Of a stretch of DNA of 64,000 nucleotides, positions 17,061 to 25,613 are shown piece by piece. The stretch's first letter is position 1. The number at the start of each line of letters is the position of its first letter. Below the pieces are notes generated by a model, which had not been told where the DNA came from, did no database searches, and saw nothing but the letters and a program-made list of their open reading frames with translations. Source of the stretch: Humibacillus sp. (lineage in GTDB: Bacteria; Actinomycetota; Actinomycetes; Actinomycetales; Dermatophilaceae); contig JAKDLG010000007.1 of assembly GCA_030452985.1 (NCBI GenBank), positions 1 through 64,000 of the forward strand, read 5' to 3'. The translations under genes and the position numbers were made by a program.

Positions 17061-18572
17061 TCAGCGGGTGCGCGGGAAGCCGAGGTCGACGCTCGAGGTG
17101 GCCGGGTCGGGCCAGCGCTGCGTGACGACCTTGCCGCGGGTGAAGAAGTTGATGCCTTCGGGGCCGTACATGTGGGTGTCACCGAAGAGCGAGTCCTTCC
17201 AGCCACCGAAGGAGTAGTAGGCGACCGGAACCGGGATCGGCACGTTGATGCCGACCATGCCCACCTGCACCTCGTTCTGAAAGCGGCGGGCTGCTCCACC
17301 GTCGCGAGTGAAGATGGCGGTTCCGTTGGCGTACTGGTTGGCGTTGATCAGGTCGAGTCCCTGGTCGAAGGTGTCGACGCGCACGACGGATAGCACCGGG
17401 CCGAAGATCTCGTCGCGGTAGACGCTCATGTCGGCGGTCACGTCGTCGAGCAGGGTGGTGCCGAGGAAGAAGCCGTCGGCAGGCAGCTGCTGCTCACGGC
17501 CGTCGACGACGACCGTGGCCCCGGCCTCGGCGCCCTGTGCCACGTAGGCCGCCACCTTGTCGCGGTGATCGCTGGTGATGAGCGGCCCCATGTCGGTGCC
17601 CGGTTGGTTGCCCGCCGCGATCTTCAGCTTCGGCAGCCGCTCTGAGACAGCGGCCACGAGGTCGTCGCCCACTCCCCCGACGGCCACCGCGACCGAGAGC
17701 GCCATGCAGCGCTCACCGGCGGCGCCGTAGGCCGCGGAGACGATGGCGTCGGCCGCCATGTCGATATCGGCATCGGGCAGCACGAGCGCGTGGTTCTTCG
17801 CCCCACCCAGGGCCTGGACGCGCTTGCCGTTGGCGGTGCCGCGCTCGTAGATGTACTTCGCGATGGGGGTGGAGCCGACGAAGCTGACGGCGGCGATGTC
17901 GTCGTGGTCGAGCAGGGCGTCGACCGCCTCCTTGTCGCCGTGCACGACGGTGAAGACGCCGTCGGGCAGCCCGGCCTCCTTCCACAGCTCGGCGAGGAAG
18001 AGGCTCGCCGACGGGTCCTTCTCGCTGGGCTTGAGCACGAACGCGTTGCCGCACGCGATGGCGTTGGCGCACATCCAGAGCGGCACCATGACCGGGAAGT
18101 TGAAGGGAGTGATGCCCGCGACGACCCCGAGCGGCTGCCGGATGCTGTAGACGTCGACCCCGGTCGACGCCTGCTCCGAGAACCCGCCCTTGAGCAGCTG
18201 CGGGACGCCGGTGGCGAACTCGACGTTCTCCAGGCCCCGGGCGATCTCGCCGGCCGCGTCGCCGAGCACCTTGCCGTGCTCGCTGGTGACGATCTCCGCG
18301 AGGTCGTCGCTGCGCTGGTGGAGCAGCTCGCGGAAGGCGAAGAGCACGCCAGAGCGGGCTGAGAGCGAGCTGTGGCGCCACGTGGCGGCCGCCGCCACGG
18401 CGCCCTTGACCGCCTCGTCGATCTCACCCGCGGTCGCGAGCGGAACGGCGCCGGTCTGCACCCCGGTGGCAGGGTCGAAGACGGGCGACGTGCGGGCGGA
18501 GCTGCCCGGGGCACGTCGGCCTGAGATCCAGTGGTCGATCGCGGTGATGCCGGCAGAGGAAGGGGTCGTCAT
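17061..18572 (-). CDS. mmsA: (Methyl)malonate-semialdehyde dehydrogenase, CoA-acylating
   Basis: 503 residues. The ALDH-superfamily protein has GITPFNFPVMVPLWMCANAIACGNAFVLKPSEKDPS (NAD site), VSFVGSTPIAKYIYERG, the nucleophile Cys in YGAAGERCMALS, and the MmsA-type end VPVPVAYYSFGGWKDSLFGDTHMYGPEGINFFTRGKVVTQRW. It oxidises malonate or methylmalonate semialdehyde to acetyl- or propionyl-CoA. First gene of a two-gene leftward unit with the aminotransferase; leaderless TAATCT-N6-ATG promoter facing the MocR regulator. Confidence 0.93.
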   Translation of the reverse strand: MTTPSSAGITAIDHWISGRRAPGSSARTSPVFDPATGVQTGAVPLATAGEIDEAVKGAVAAAATWRHSSLSARSGVLFAFRELLHQRSDDLAEIVTSEHGKVLGDAAGEIARGLENVEFATGVPQLLKGGFSEQASTGVDVYSIRQPLGVVAGITPFNFPVMVPLWMCANAIACGNAFVLKPSEKDPSASLFLAELWKEAGLPDGVFTVVHGDKEAVDALLDHDDIAAVSFVGSTPIAKYIYERGTANGKRVQALGGAKNHALVLPDADIDMAADAIVSAAYGAAGERCMALSVAVAVGGVGDDLVAAVSERLPKLKIAAGNQPGTDMGPLITSDHRDKVAAYVAQGAEAGATVVVDGREQQLPADGFFLGTTLLDDVTADMSVYRDEIFGPVLSVVRVDTFDQGLDLINANQYANGTAIFTRDGGAARRFQNEVQVGMVGINVPIPVPVAYYSFGGWKDSLFGDTHMYGPEGINFFTRGKVVTQRWPDPATSSVDLGFPRTR

Positions 18573-18578
18573 GCCCCG

Positions 18579-18625
18579 AGATTACGTGACAGACGGGTGC
18601 CACACAAAGCATTCTTTGCTATGTT
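18579..18625. promoter_or_regulatory. Divergent leaderless promoters and candidate MocR operator
   Basis: The 59-base gap contains TAATCT (18579-18584, minus) six bases before the mmsA ATG and TATGTT (18620-18625, plus) six bases before the regulator GTG. Between them is an inverted repeat CAAAG-CATT-CTTTG (18605-18618) in a locally AT-rich stretch. A protein bound there would touch both promoters. Confidence 0.6.
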
Positions 18626-18631
18626 ACAAAA

Positions 18632-19987
18632 GTGCTGGCTGCGATCTCCGTCGTCGAGAACCGACTCGACGAGCCCACGACCAAAGGGTTGGCGCGCGCC
18701 GTGACCCGAGCCATCCGCGACGGGGCCCTCGAGCCGGGCCAGCACCTTCCCCCGATCCGCACCGTGGCACAGCAGCTGATGCTCTCCCCCACGACCGTCA
18801 GCGCGGCCTGGCAGCTGCTGGCCCGGTCGGGCACGATCCGCAGCGACGGCCGACGGGGCACCACGATCGCCCCCAGCGGCTCTGCCGGAGGCGAGCGCTA
18901 TCTGCGAGCACTGCACCACCAGAGCGACGTCTCGCTCGACCTGTCGACCGGAACGCCCGATGCCGCGATGCTGCCCGACATTCGGGCGGCACTCAGCGCC
19001 ATCCCGCACAGTGCGACGCCCGCGAGCTACCTCGACGACCCGGTGCTCCCCGAGCTGAGGGCCAGGCTGCTCGCCGACTGGCCGTACACGTCCGACGGCC
19101 TGCTCGTCGTCGACGGCGCCCTCGACGCGCTCGACCTCGTGGTTCGCACCCTGCTGCGCCCCGGTGACCTCGTGCTCGTCGATGCGCCCGCCTTTCCCCC
19201 GCTGCTCGACCTGCTGGAGCACCGTGGCGTCGCGGTGGCGGGCATCCCCCTCGACGCGACCGGGCCGGTGCTCGCGCACGTGGAGGCGGGTCTGGCCAAG
19301 GCGCCGGCGGCCCTGTTCCTGCAGCCACGCAGCCACAACCCCACTGGCGTCTCGATGTCGCCGACGCGGGCCCGAGCGCTGGCTCGCCTCGTCGCTGCCA
19401 GCGACGTCTTCGTGGTCGAGGACGACTCGGCCGGCCCGATCGCGGCGGGTGAGCCGATCAGCCTGGGTCGCTGGGTTCCCGACCAGGTGCTGCACGTGCG
19501 TAGCTTCAGCAAGTCGCTCGGCCCTGACCTTCGCATCGCCGCGATGAGCGGCCCGCCGCAGCTGCTCGCACCCGTGCGGCATGCCCGTGCCCTTGGACAG
19601 GGCTGGACCAGTCGTCTGCTGCAACATCTGTTGGTGGCTCTGCTCGAGAACCCCGAGTCGCTCGGCCAGGTGGCCACGGCACGGTCCGAGTACGCACGCC
19701 GGCGAGAGCTCGTCGTGAAGCGCCTGGCCGAACGCGGCATCGAGGTGGGCGGCACCGATGGCATCAACATCTGGGTACCGGTGCGGGACGAGGCTGCGGC
19801 CGTGCTTCGCCTCGCCAGCCACGGCATCGCGGTCACCCCGGGCTCCCCGTTCTCGATCGACCGCCGGGCCGGCGAGGCGGCCCATATCCGGGTGACGACC
19901 GGGCTCGTGCGTGACGACCATGTCTACGTGGCCGACCTCATCGCGGATGCCGCCGACGTCAGCGCCTGGACCGCCGCGCACCGTTGA
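18632..19987 (+). CDS. MocR/PdxR-type regulator: GntR wHTH fused to aminotransferase domain
   Basis: 451 residues from GTG. An N-terminal winged helix (TTKGLARAVTRAIRDGALEPGQHLPPIRTVAQQLMLSPTTVSAAWQLLARSGTI, about 12-66) is joined to a fold-type-I aminotransferase domain with FLQPRSHNPTGVSMS, VEDDSAGPI and the PLP-lysine segment VRSFSKSLGPDLRIAAMSG. Such regulators use PLP and an amino acid as effector. Divergent position makes it the likely activator or repressor of mmsA and the aminotransferase, sensing an amino acid such as beta-alanine or GABA. Confidence 0.92.
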   Translation: MLAAISVVENRLDEPTTKGLARAVTRAIRDGALEPGQHLPPIRTVAQQLMLSPTTVSAAWQLLARSGTIRSDGRRGTTIAPSGSAGGERYLRALHHQSDVSLDLSTGTPDAAMLPDIRAALSAIPHSATPASYLDDPVLPELRARLLADWPYTSDGLLVVDGALDALDLVVRTLLRPGDLVLVDAPAFPPLLDLLEHRGVAVAGIPLDATGPVLAHVEAGLAKAPAALFLQPRSHNPTGVSMSPTRARALARLVAASDVFVVEDDSAGPIAAGEPISLGRWVPDQVLHVRSFSKSLGPDLRIAAMSGPPQLLAPVRHARALGQGWTSRLLQHLLVALLENPESLGQVATARSEYARRRELVVKRLAERGIEVGGTDGINIWVPVRDEAAAVLRLASHGIAVTPGSPFSIDRRAGEAAHIRVTTGLVRDDHVYVADLIADAADVSAWTAAHR

Positions 19988-20001
19988 CTGGGGGCCTTCG
20001 T

Positions 20002-20922
20002 TCAGGCTGTGGCCGTCGGTGCGTCCGCCGAGCGCAGCTGCTGTGCGATCGCAGCCACCTCGGCGGGCCCCGTACCGCAGCAGCCGCCGACGAGGCGGGC
20101 ACCCGCAGCCACCCAGCGCTCGACCAGAGAAACGTCGAGCAGACCGTCGTACGCCCACCGCCCGGTCTCGCTGATCCAGCTGCCGCCACGGTTCGGGTAG
20201 GCCACGGCCGGCAGGCCGGTCACCGCCACCGCCGTGCTCACAGCTCCCAGCACGTCAGCCTGATCCGAGCAGTTGATCCCCGCGGCGACCACCGACCGGT
20301 GTCCGGTCAGCACCGCAAAGGCGTCGCTGAGGGGCTGACCGGCGCAGGTCACCGCGCCCCGGACCGAGTAGCTGAACCAGGCGGGGACATCAAGGTCGTC
20401 CAGCAGCTCGACGATCACCTGCGCCTCGTCGATGTCCGGGATGGTCTCGACAGCCAGCAGATCGGGGCCCGCCTGCGCCAACAGCTCGAGCCGCGGGCCG
20501 TGGAAGTCGCGAAGCTGAACCTGCGACACGCCATAACGACCCCGGTACTCCGACCCGTCCGCGAGCATCGCACCGTACGGACCGACCGACGCGGCCACGA
20601 ACAGGCCGGGCTGAGCTTGACGCATCTCGTCGCGCACCGCGGTGGCGATGGTGATGCTGCGCACGATCAGTCGGCGGGCGGCGCCGGCGTCGTACCCGGC
20701 CGCCACGAGCCCCTCGACGCTGGCCTGGTAGCTCGCCGTGGTGGCCACCCGTGCCCCGGCGCGGTAGTAGGCGCGGTGGGCGTCGGCGATGCGGCCTGGT
20801 TCGTCAGCCAGCAACCGAGCGGTCCACAGACTCCCGGCGAGCGCGACCCCCTCCTGTTCGAGCGCGGTCGACAAGCCACCGTCGAGCACGATCGGTGCGG
20901 TCAGCTCAGCCGAGGTGAACAT
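20002..20922 (-). CDS. mmuM: Homocysteine S-methyltransferase
   Basis: 306 residues. Transfers methyl from S-methylmethionine (or AdoMet) to homocysteine to give methionine. It starts APIVLDGGLSTALEQEG and holds the zinc-binding Cys in VAAGINCSDQ and the CysCys pair in [12 protein letters not shown]. There is no cobalamin or pterin domain, unlike metH 5 kb away, so it is the B12-independent route. It is convergent with the MocR gene (14 bases apart). Confidence 0.92.
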   Translation of the reverse strand: MFTSAELTAPIVLDGGLSTALEQEGVALAGSLWTARLLADEPGRIADAHRAYYRAGARVATTASYQASVEGLVAAGYDAGAARRLIVRSITIATAVRDEMRQAQPGLFVAASVGPYGAMLADGSEYRGRYGVSQVQLRDFHGPRLELLAQAGPDLLAVETIPDIDEAQVIVELLDDLDVPAWFSYSVRGAVTCAGQPLSDAFAVLTGHRSVVAAGINCSDQADVLGAVSTAVAVTGLPAVAYPNRGGSWISETGRWAYDGLLDVSLVERWVAAGARLVGGCCGTGPAEVAAIAQQLRSADAPTATA

Positions 20923-20967
20923 GTTCCCATTCTGCCCAACGCCGGTATGCCGAACTCGACCGGAGAC

Positions 20968-21351
20968 TCACCCGCCGTTGGTGACCGAGCGCACGGCCTT
21001 GAGTCGCAGGTTCTCGGCCCTTACCGCGGCAAAGGTCGCCCGCTCGGACTCCAGCCACGCGGGCATCTCTGCCAGCAGCGCCTTGATCTGATCGGTCGTG
21101 AGGAACTCGGTGATTCCGCCCCGGGCCAGGCCCGAGCTGGAGATGCCCAACCGACGGGCCGCCTCCTGACGCGGATGCGGACCGTGACGTCGCAGGGCGC
21201 TCAGCCACTCGGGCGGATCCTCCTGCAGCGCCTTGAGCTCGGCGCGACTCACCACACCGTTCTGAAACTCGGCCGGCGTCTCCGAGAGCAGCACGCTGAG
21301 CTTCTTCGCGGCAGTCTGTGCCTTCATGGTCTGTGGCCTGGGAGAGCTCAT
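20968..21351 (-). CDS. DUF5997 family protein
   Basis: 127 residues: MKAQTAAKKLSVLLSETPAEFQNGVVSRAELKALQEDPPEWLSALRRHGPHPRQEAARRLGISSSGLARGG is the recognisable DUF5997 core. It is a small soluble actinobacterial protein of unknown function, usually encoded next to a LysR-effector-domain protein. Here its start overlaps the UvrA2-like stop (ATGA), so the two are translationally coupled. Confidence 0.85.
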   Translation of the reverse strand: MSSPRPQTMKAQTAAKKLSVLLSETPAEFQNGVVSRAELKALQEDPPEWLSALRRHGPHPRQEAARRLGISSSGLARGGITEFLTTDQIKALLAEMPAWLESERATFAAVRAENLRLKAVRSVTNGG

Positions 21352-23921
21352 GCGCCCACTTTAGGGGCGGTCACGGATGCCGTCGTGCTCGTCTCGCTGC
21401 CTGCCTCGCAGCTCGACGAGATGGCCCGGCTCAGACGAGCCGCCAGATAGGGCGCGGTGACGCTCTCCTTCGACTCCGCCACCACGGCGGGTGGCCCGGT
21501 CGCGACGACCCTGCCTCCTGACTCGCCGCCTCCGGGCCCGAGGTCGATCACCCAGTCGGCGGTGGCGATCGTGTCGAGGTCGTGTTCGACGAGCACGACG
21601 GTGTTGCCCGCGTCGACAAGGCGGTGCAGCTGGCGCAGCAGGAGGGTGACGTCGGCCGGATGCAGTCCGGCTGTCGGCTCGTCGAGCAGATAGAGCGCAT
21701 GCCCACGACGGGCCCGTTGCAGCTCTGTCGCCAGCTTGATGCGTTGCGCCTCACCTCCACTCAGCTCGGTTGCGGGCTGGCCGAGACGCAGGTAGCCCAG
21801 CCCCACCTCCTGCAGGGTCTGCAGGCTTCGGCCGGCGGCGGGAACGTCGCGCAAGAAGCTGGTCGCCTCATCGACCGACATCGACAGCACGTCGGCGATG
21901 GTCTTCTCCCGGTAGGTGACCTCGAGGGTCTCGGCGTTGTAGCGCGCGCCGTGACAGGTGGGGCAGGGAGCGTACGTGCCGGGCAGGAAAAGCAGCTCGA
22001 CCGAGACGAAGCCTTCCCCCTGACAGGTCTCACACCGTCCCTCGGCGACGTTGAACGAGAACCTGCCCGCCGCGTACCCGCGAGCACGAGCCTCGTCGGT
22101 TGCCGCGTAGATCCGGCGCACGGCGTCGAACAGACCGGTGTAGGTCGCGAGGTTCGAGCGGGGGGTGCGACCGATCGGTCGCTGGTCGACCCGGACCAGC
22201 CGGTCGAAGGCTTCCAGCCCCGAGGCGTCGTCGACGTCGACCTTGAGGGTCTCCTCCTCGGAGTCGACGGAGCCGGGCCTGTCGTTCGTGTCATCGGACG
22301 GCTGGCCGAGGTGCGTTCGCACGAGCTCGGCCAGCACCTGCGTCACGAGGGTCGACTTGCCCGACCCGGATACCCCGGTCACGGCGGTGAGCACACAGAG
22401 CGGGATGTCGACCGACACGTCGTGCAGGTTGTGGCGGGACACCCCATGCAGGTGCAGCCAACCCTGTGGTGAGCGGGGGGCCTGCTCGAACCGCTGCGCT
22501 CGACCGAACAGGTACTCCCCTGTCGCCGAGTCGGCTACCTGTTCGAGCCCGGCCACCGGGCCGCTGTAGAGCACTCTCCCCCCGTTCTCGCCGGCGCCCG
22601 GGCCGATGTCGACCACCCAGTCGGCGCGACGAACGACGTCGAGGTCGTGCTCCACGACGAAGAGCGAGTTGCCCGAGGCCTTCAGTCGGTCGAGCACGTC
22701 GATCAGGGGTTCGGCGTCGGCCGGGTGCAGCCCCGCCGACGGCTCGTCGAGCACGTAGACGACGCCGAAGAGACCCGACCGCAGCTGGGTGGCGATCCGC
22801 AGTCGCTGCGCCTCACCGGGTGACAGGGTCGTCGAGCCACGACCGAGGCTGAGGTAGCCGAGGCCGAGGTCGAGCAGCACCTCGACCCGTGCCACCAGGT
22901 CGGCGCAGAGGCGCACCGCCACCTCGGTCGCCTCGCCGGAACCGGCCGAGGAGGTGGCGGCCCCCGCCTCGGTGAGCTCGGCGACCGGACGGAGCAGGGC
23001 CACCAGCTCGATGAACGACAACGCGTTGGTCGCCGCGATGTTCAGCCCTTGAAAGGTGACAGACAGCGAAGGCGGCTGCAGCCCGGTGCCGTGGCAGACC
23101 GGACACGTCGCACTGCGCACGAAGCGCATCGCCTTGTCGCGCATCATCTGGCTCTTCGTGTCGGCGAGCACGTGACGCACATGCTTGCGCGCGCTCCAGA
23201 AGGTGCCGTGGTAGTCGCGACCGGTGGAGTCGTCGGGCTCGCCGCGCCGGTCGACGAGCACTCGCGGCTGCTCGTCGGTGTAGAGCAGCCAGTCGCGGTC
23301 GTGGCGGGAGAGGTCGCGCCACGGTGCGTCGACGTCGATCCCGACGGCCTTGGTGACCCGCAGCAGGTTCTTTCCCTGCCAGGCGCCCGGCCACGCCGCG
23401 ATCGCCCCGTCGCGAATGCTGAGCGACGGGTCGGGCACGAGCAGGTCCTCGGCCACGTCGTGCGCAACTCCCAGCCCGTGACACTCTGGACACGCCCCGG
23501 CTGCGGTGTTCGGCGAGAAGGCTTCGGCCCCCAGCCGTGGCACTCCCTCGGGGTAGGTGCCGGCGCGGGAGTACAGCATCCGCAGCAGGTTCGAGAGAGT
23601 CGTGATGGTGCCGACCGTCGATCTCGAGCTCGGGGCGCCGCGCCGCTGCTGCAGGGCCACGGCCGGCGGCAGCCCGGTGATCTCCTGCACGTGCGGGGCG
23701 CCGACCTGCTGCAGCAGGCGTCGAGCATAGGGCGCCACCGACTCGAAGTAGCGGCGTTGGGCCTCGGCGTAGATGGTGCCGAACGCGAGTGACGACTTGC
23801 CCGACCCCGAGACCCCGGTGAAGGCGACCATGGCATCGCGGGGCATGTCGACGTCGACGTTGCGCAGGTTGTTCTCGGTCGCGCCCCGCACATGGACGTC
23901 ATGGTCAGTCGGATCGTACAT
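21348..23921 (-). CDS. UvrA2-like ABC ATPase (excinuclease A paralogue)
   Basis: 857 residues from the ATG at 23921. Two ABC modules: Walker A GVSGSGKSSLAFGT near the N-terminus and GVSGSGKSTLVTQ in the second half, with signatures LSPGEAQRLRIATQL and LSGGEAQRIKLATELQ, and Walker B VYVLDEPSAGLHP and LYLLDEPTAGLHP. Zinc-finger Cys sets are seen at CPECHG, CPVCHG and CETCQG...CPTCHG. It is about 100 residues shorter than housekeeping UvrA (about 950), matching UvrA2/DrrC-type proteins linked to resistance to DNA-binding drugs. A canonical uvrA should be elsewhere. Coupled to DUF5997. Confidence 0.9.
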   Translation of the reverse strand: MYDPTDHDVHVRGATENNLRNVDVDMPRDAMVAFTGVSGSGKSSLAFGTIYAEAQRRYFESVAPYARRLLQQVGAPHVQEITGLPPAVALQQRRGAPSSRSTVGTITTLSNLLRMLYSRAGTYPEGVPRLGAEAFSPNTAAGACPECHGLGVAHDVAEDLLVPDPSLSIRDGAIAAWPGAWQGKNLLRVTKAVGIDVDAPWRDLSRHDRDWLLYTDEQPRVLVDRRGEPDDSTGRDYHGTFWSARKHVRHVLADTKSQMMRDKAMRFVRSATCPVCHGTGLQPPSLSVTFQGLNIAATNALSFIELVALLRPVAELTEAGAATSSAGSGEATEVAVRLCADLVARVEVLLDLGLGYLSLGRGSTTLSPGEAQRLRIATQLRSGLFGVVYVLDEPSAGLHPADAEPLIDVLDRLKASGNSLFVVEHDLDVVRRADWVVDIGPGAGENGGRVLYSGPVAGLEQVADSATGEYLFGRAQRFEQAPRSPQGWLHLHGVSRHNLHDVSVDIPLCVLTAVTGVSGSGKSTLVTQVLAELVRTHLGQPSDDTNDRPGSVDSEEETLKVDVDDASGLEAFDRLVRVDQRPIGRTPRSNLATYTGLFDAVRRIYAATDEARARGYAAGRFSFNVAEGRCETCQGEGFVSVELLFLPGTYAPCPTCHGARYNAETLEVTYREKTIADVLSMSVDEATSFLRDVPAAGRSLQTLQEVGLGYLRLGQPATELSGGEAQRIKLATELQRARRGHALYLLDEPTAGLHPADVTLLLRQLHRLVDAGNTVVLVEHDLDTIATADWVIDLGPGGGESGGRVVATGPPAVVAESKESVTAPYLAARLSRAISSSCEAGSETSTTASVTAPKVGA

Positions 23922-24086
23922 TCGTGGTTCGTACCCTTCGGCGACGCGCCTTGCTCGGTTCCTGCCGTCCTTGCAGCCACGGCCAGCACCCTGCCAGCGC
24001 CCCAACGGCTCAGCGCCTGCCAGGCCAATTGTGCACCGGTTCGCTGCACTAGCCTCAGGGAGCCCCCACCACCCGAGAGGTCACCG

Positions 24087-24854
24087 ATGCCGGAGTCGTT
24101 CCGCGTGCAGTTCGTCGATGGTGTCACCCCTGACAAGTGGGCCCGCATCTGGGCAACGCGCGTGCCCGACCTGCCCCTGGAACTCACGCTCGCCGGCGAC
24201 GACCCGGTGCACGACCTACGTGCGGGCGTGGCGTCGATGTGCTTCGTGCGTCTGCCCATCGACCGGGAGGGTCTGCACGTCATCCCGCTCTACGAGGAGG
24301 TGCCGGTCGTGGTGGTGGCCAAGGACCACCCGGTGGCGGCATTCGAGGTGGTCGACGTGCACGACCTCGCCGACGAGCAGCTGGTGGCGCCGTCGCACTC
24401 GGTGCCGGAGTGGCTCGCGGTCACCGACGAAGAGCGGGCGGCCCGGGCCGACGCGATGCCGCCGATGACCATCAGGGCAGCCGTGGCGGTCGTCGCCAGC
24501 GGATCCGGCATGGTCATCACGCCCCTGTCGGTCGCTCGCCTGCACCACCGCAAGGACGTCGTGCATCGCCTCGTGACAGGCGTCGCGCCGTCTCAGATCG
24601 GGCTGGCGTGGCGTATCGACGACGACGATGAGCGCATCGAGACCTTCATCGGCATCGTGCGAGGACGCACCGAACGCAGCAGCCGGGGCGAGACACCGCC
24701 CAGCCGGTCGGCCCCTGCCCCGAGCTCGATTCCTGGCTCAGCCCCTGGCTCGGCACGGACACCCGGTCCGCGGGCCCGCCGGTCCCCCAAGCTGACCGGC
24801 CGCGGTGGCGCCGTGACGCGCGGCTCGGGGCAGCGCCGCCGCAAGCGACGCTGA
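24087..24854 (+). CDS. LysR-type effector-domain protein lacking the DNA-binding domain
   Basis: 255 residues from the ATG at 24087 (GAGAGG upstream). MPESFRVQFVDGVTPDKWARIWATRVPDLPLELTLAGDD... DMCFVRLPIDREGLHVIPLYEEVPVVVVAKDHPVAAFE is the periplasmic-binding-like ligand domain of LysR regulators, beginning right at the ligand fold with no winged helix. The tail after position 200 is Ser/Pro/Arg-rich and basic, ending RGSGQRRRKRR. This protein and DUF5997 are normally direct divergent neighbours; here the UvrA2-like gene separates them. Its partner or ligand is unknown. Confidence 0.82.
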   Translation: MPESFRVQFVDGVTPDKWARIWATRVPDLPLELTLAGDDPVHDLRAGVASMCFVRLPIDREGLHVIPLYEEVPVVVVAKDHPVAAFEVVDVHDLADEQLVAPSHSVPEWLAVTDEERAARADAMPPMTIRAAVAVVASGSGMVITPLSVARLHHRKDVVHRLVTGVAPSQIGLAWRIDDDDERIETFIGIVRGRTERSSRGETPPSRSAPAPSSIPGSAPGSARTPGPRARRSPKLTGRGGAVTRGSGQRRRKRR

Positions 24855-24875
24855 GCCGCGACCGGCCGACCGAGG

Positions 24876-25607
24876 TCAGTGCCCCGAGCGAACGGGGGCC
24901 ACGAGGACGATGAGGTCGGCGGCGCGAACCCCGGCCAGGCTCCGCACCTGAACCGCACCCTCGATGTCGGGCACCGGCACAACGTGCGGAATGGCGATGG
25001 TGGGCACGCCTGCGGCGGTGGCCGAACGAACTCCGGTCGGGGAGTCCTCGAGGGCGACACAGTCGCGGGGGTCGATGTCGATCAACCGGGCTGCGGCCAG
25101 GTACGGCTCGGGGTGCGGCTTGCCGTGGCTGACCTCGTCACCGGTGACCAGCGCTCGGAAGGTGCCCTCGGGCAGGGCCCCCACGACCATCTCGGCGAGC
25201 GAGCGCCACGACATCGTCACGAGCAGTGAGGGCACCTCGAGCCGGCCCAGCTCGAAGAGCAGCTCACGGGCCCCCGGGCGCCACGGCACCTGCTTCTCGA
25301 CCTGGGCGACGACCCGCCCCAACAGGCCTTCGATGATCTCGTTGACCGTCAGGTCGATACCCGACTGGTCGATGATCATCTGCGCCGACACCTCGAGGGC
25401 GTTGCCGACGAGCTGGTGGGCGAACTCGTCGTTCCAGACGCCTCCGTGCTCGGCGACCAGCTCGTGCTCGGCCTGGATCCAGTAGGGCTCCGTGTCGACC
25501 AGGGTGCCGTCCATGTCCCAGAGCACCGCCGCGGGAAGCGACCTCGTCGCCGCGATCGTCGACGGCGTCGGGCCGACGGCGCCGGATGGCTCTGCAGCAT
25601 CCGTCAT
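24876..25607 (-). CDS. HAD-superfamily phosphatase (beta-phosphoglucomutase-like)
   Basis: 243 residues with motif I AVLWDMDGTLVDTEPYWIQAE, motif II LLVTMSWRS, motif III Lys in TGDEVSHGKPHPEPYLAAA and motif IV CVALEDSPTGVRSATAAGVPTIAIP. It is a HAD subfamily IA enzyme with a helical cap; the substrate is unknown. The start is 6 bases after the metH stop, so it is co-transcribed, perhaps clearing a phosphorylated metabolite in that unit. Confidence 0.88.
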   Translation of the reverse strand: MTDAAEPSGAVGPTPSTIAATRSLPAAVLWDMDGTLVDTEPYWIQAEHELVAEHGGVWNDEFAHQLVGNALEVSAQMIIDQSGIDLTVNEIIEGLLGRVVAQVEKQVPWRPGARELLFELGRLEVPSLLVTMSWRSLAEMVVGALPEGTFRALVTGDEVSHGKPHPEPYLAAARLIDIDPRDCVALEDSPTGVRSATAAGVPTIAIPHVVPVPDIEGAVQVRSLAGVRAADLIVLVAPVRSGH

Positions 25608-25613
25608 CTCTGG

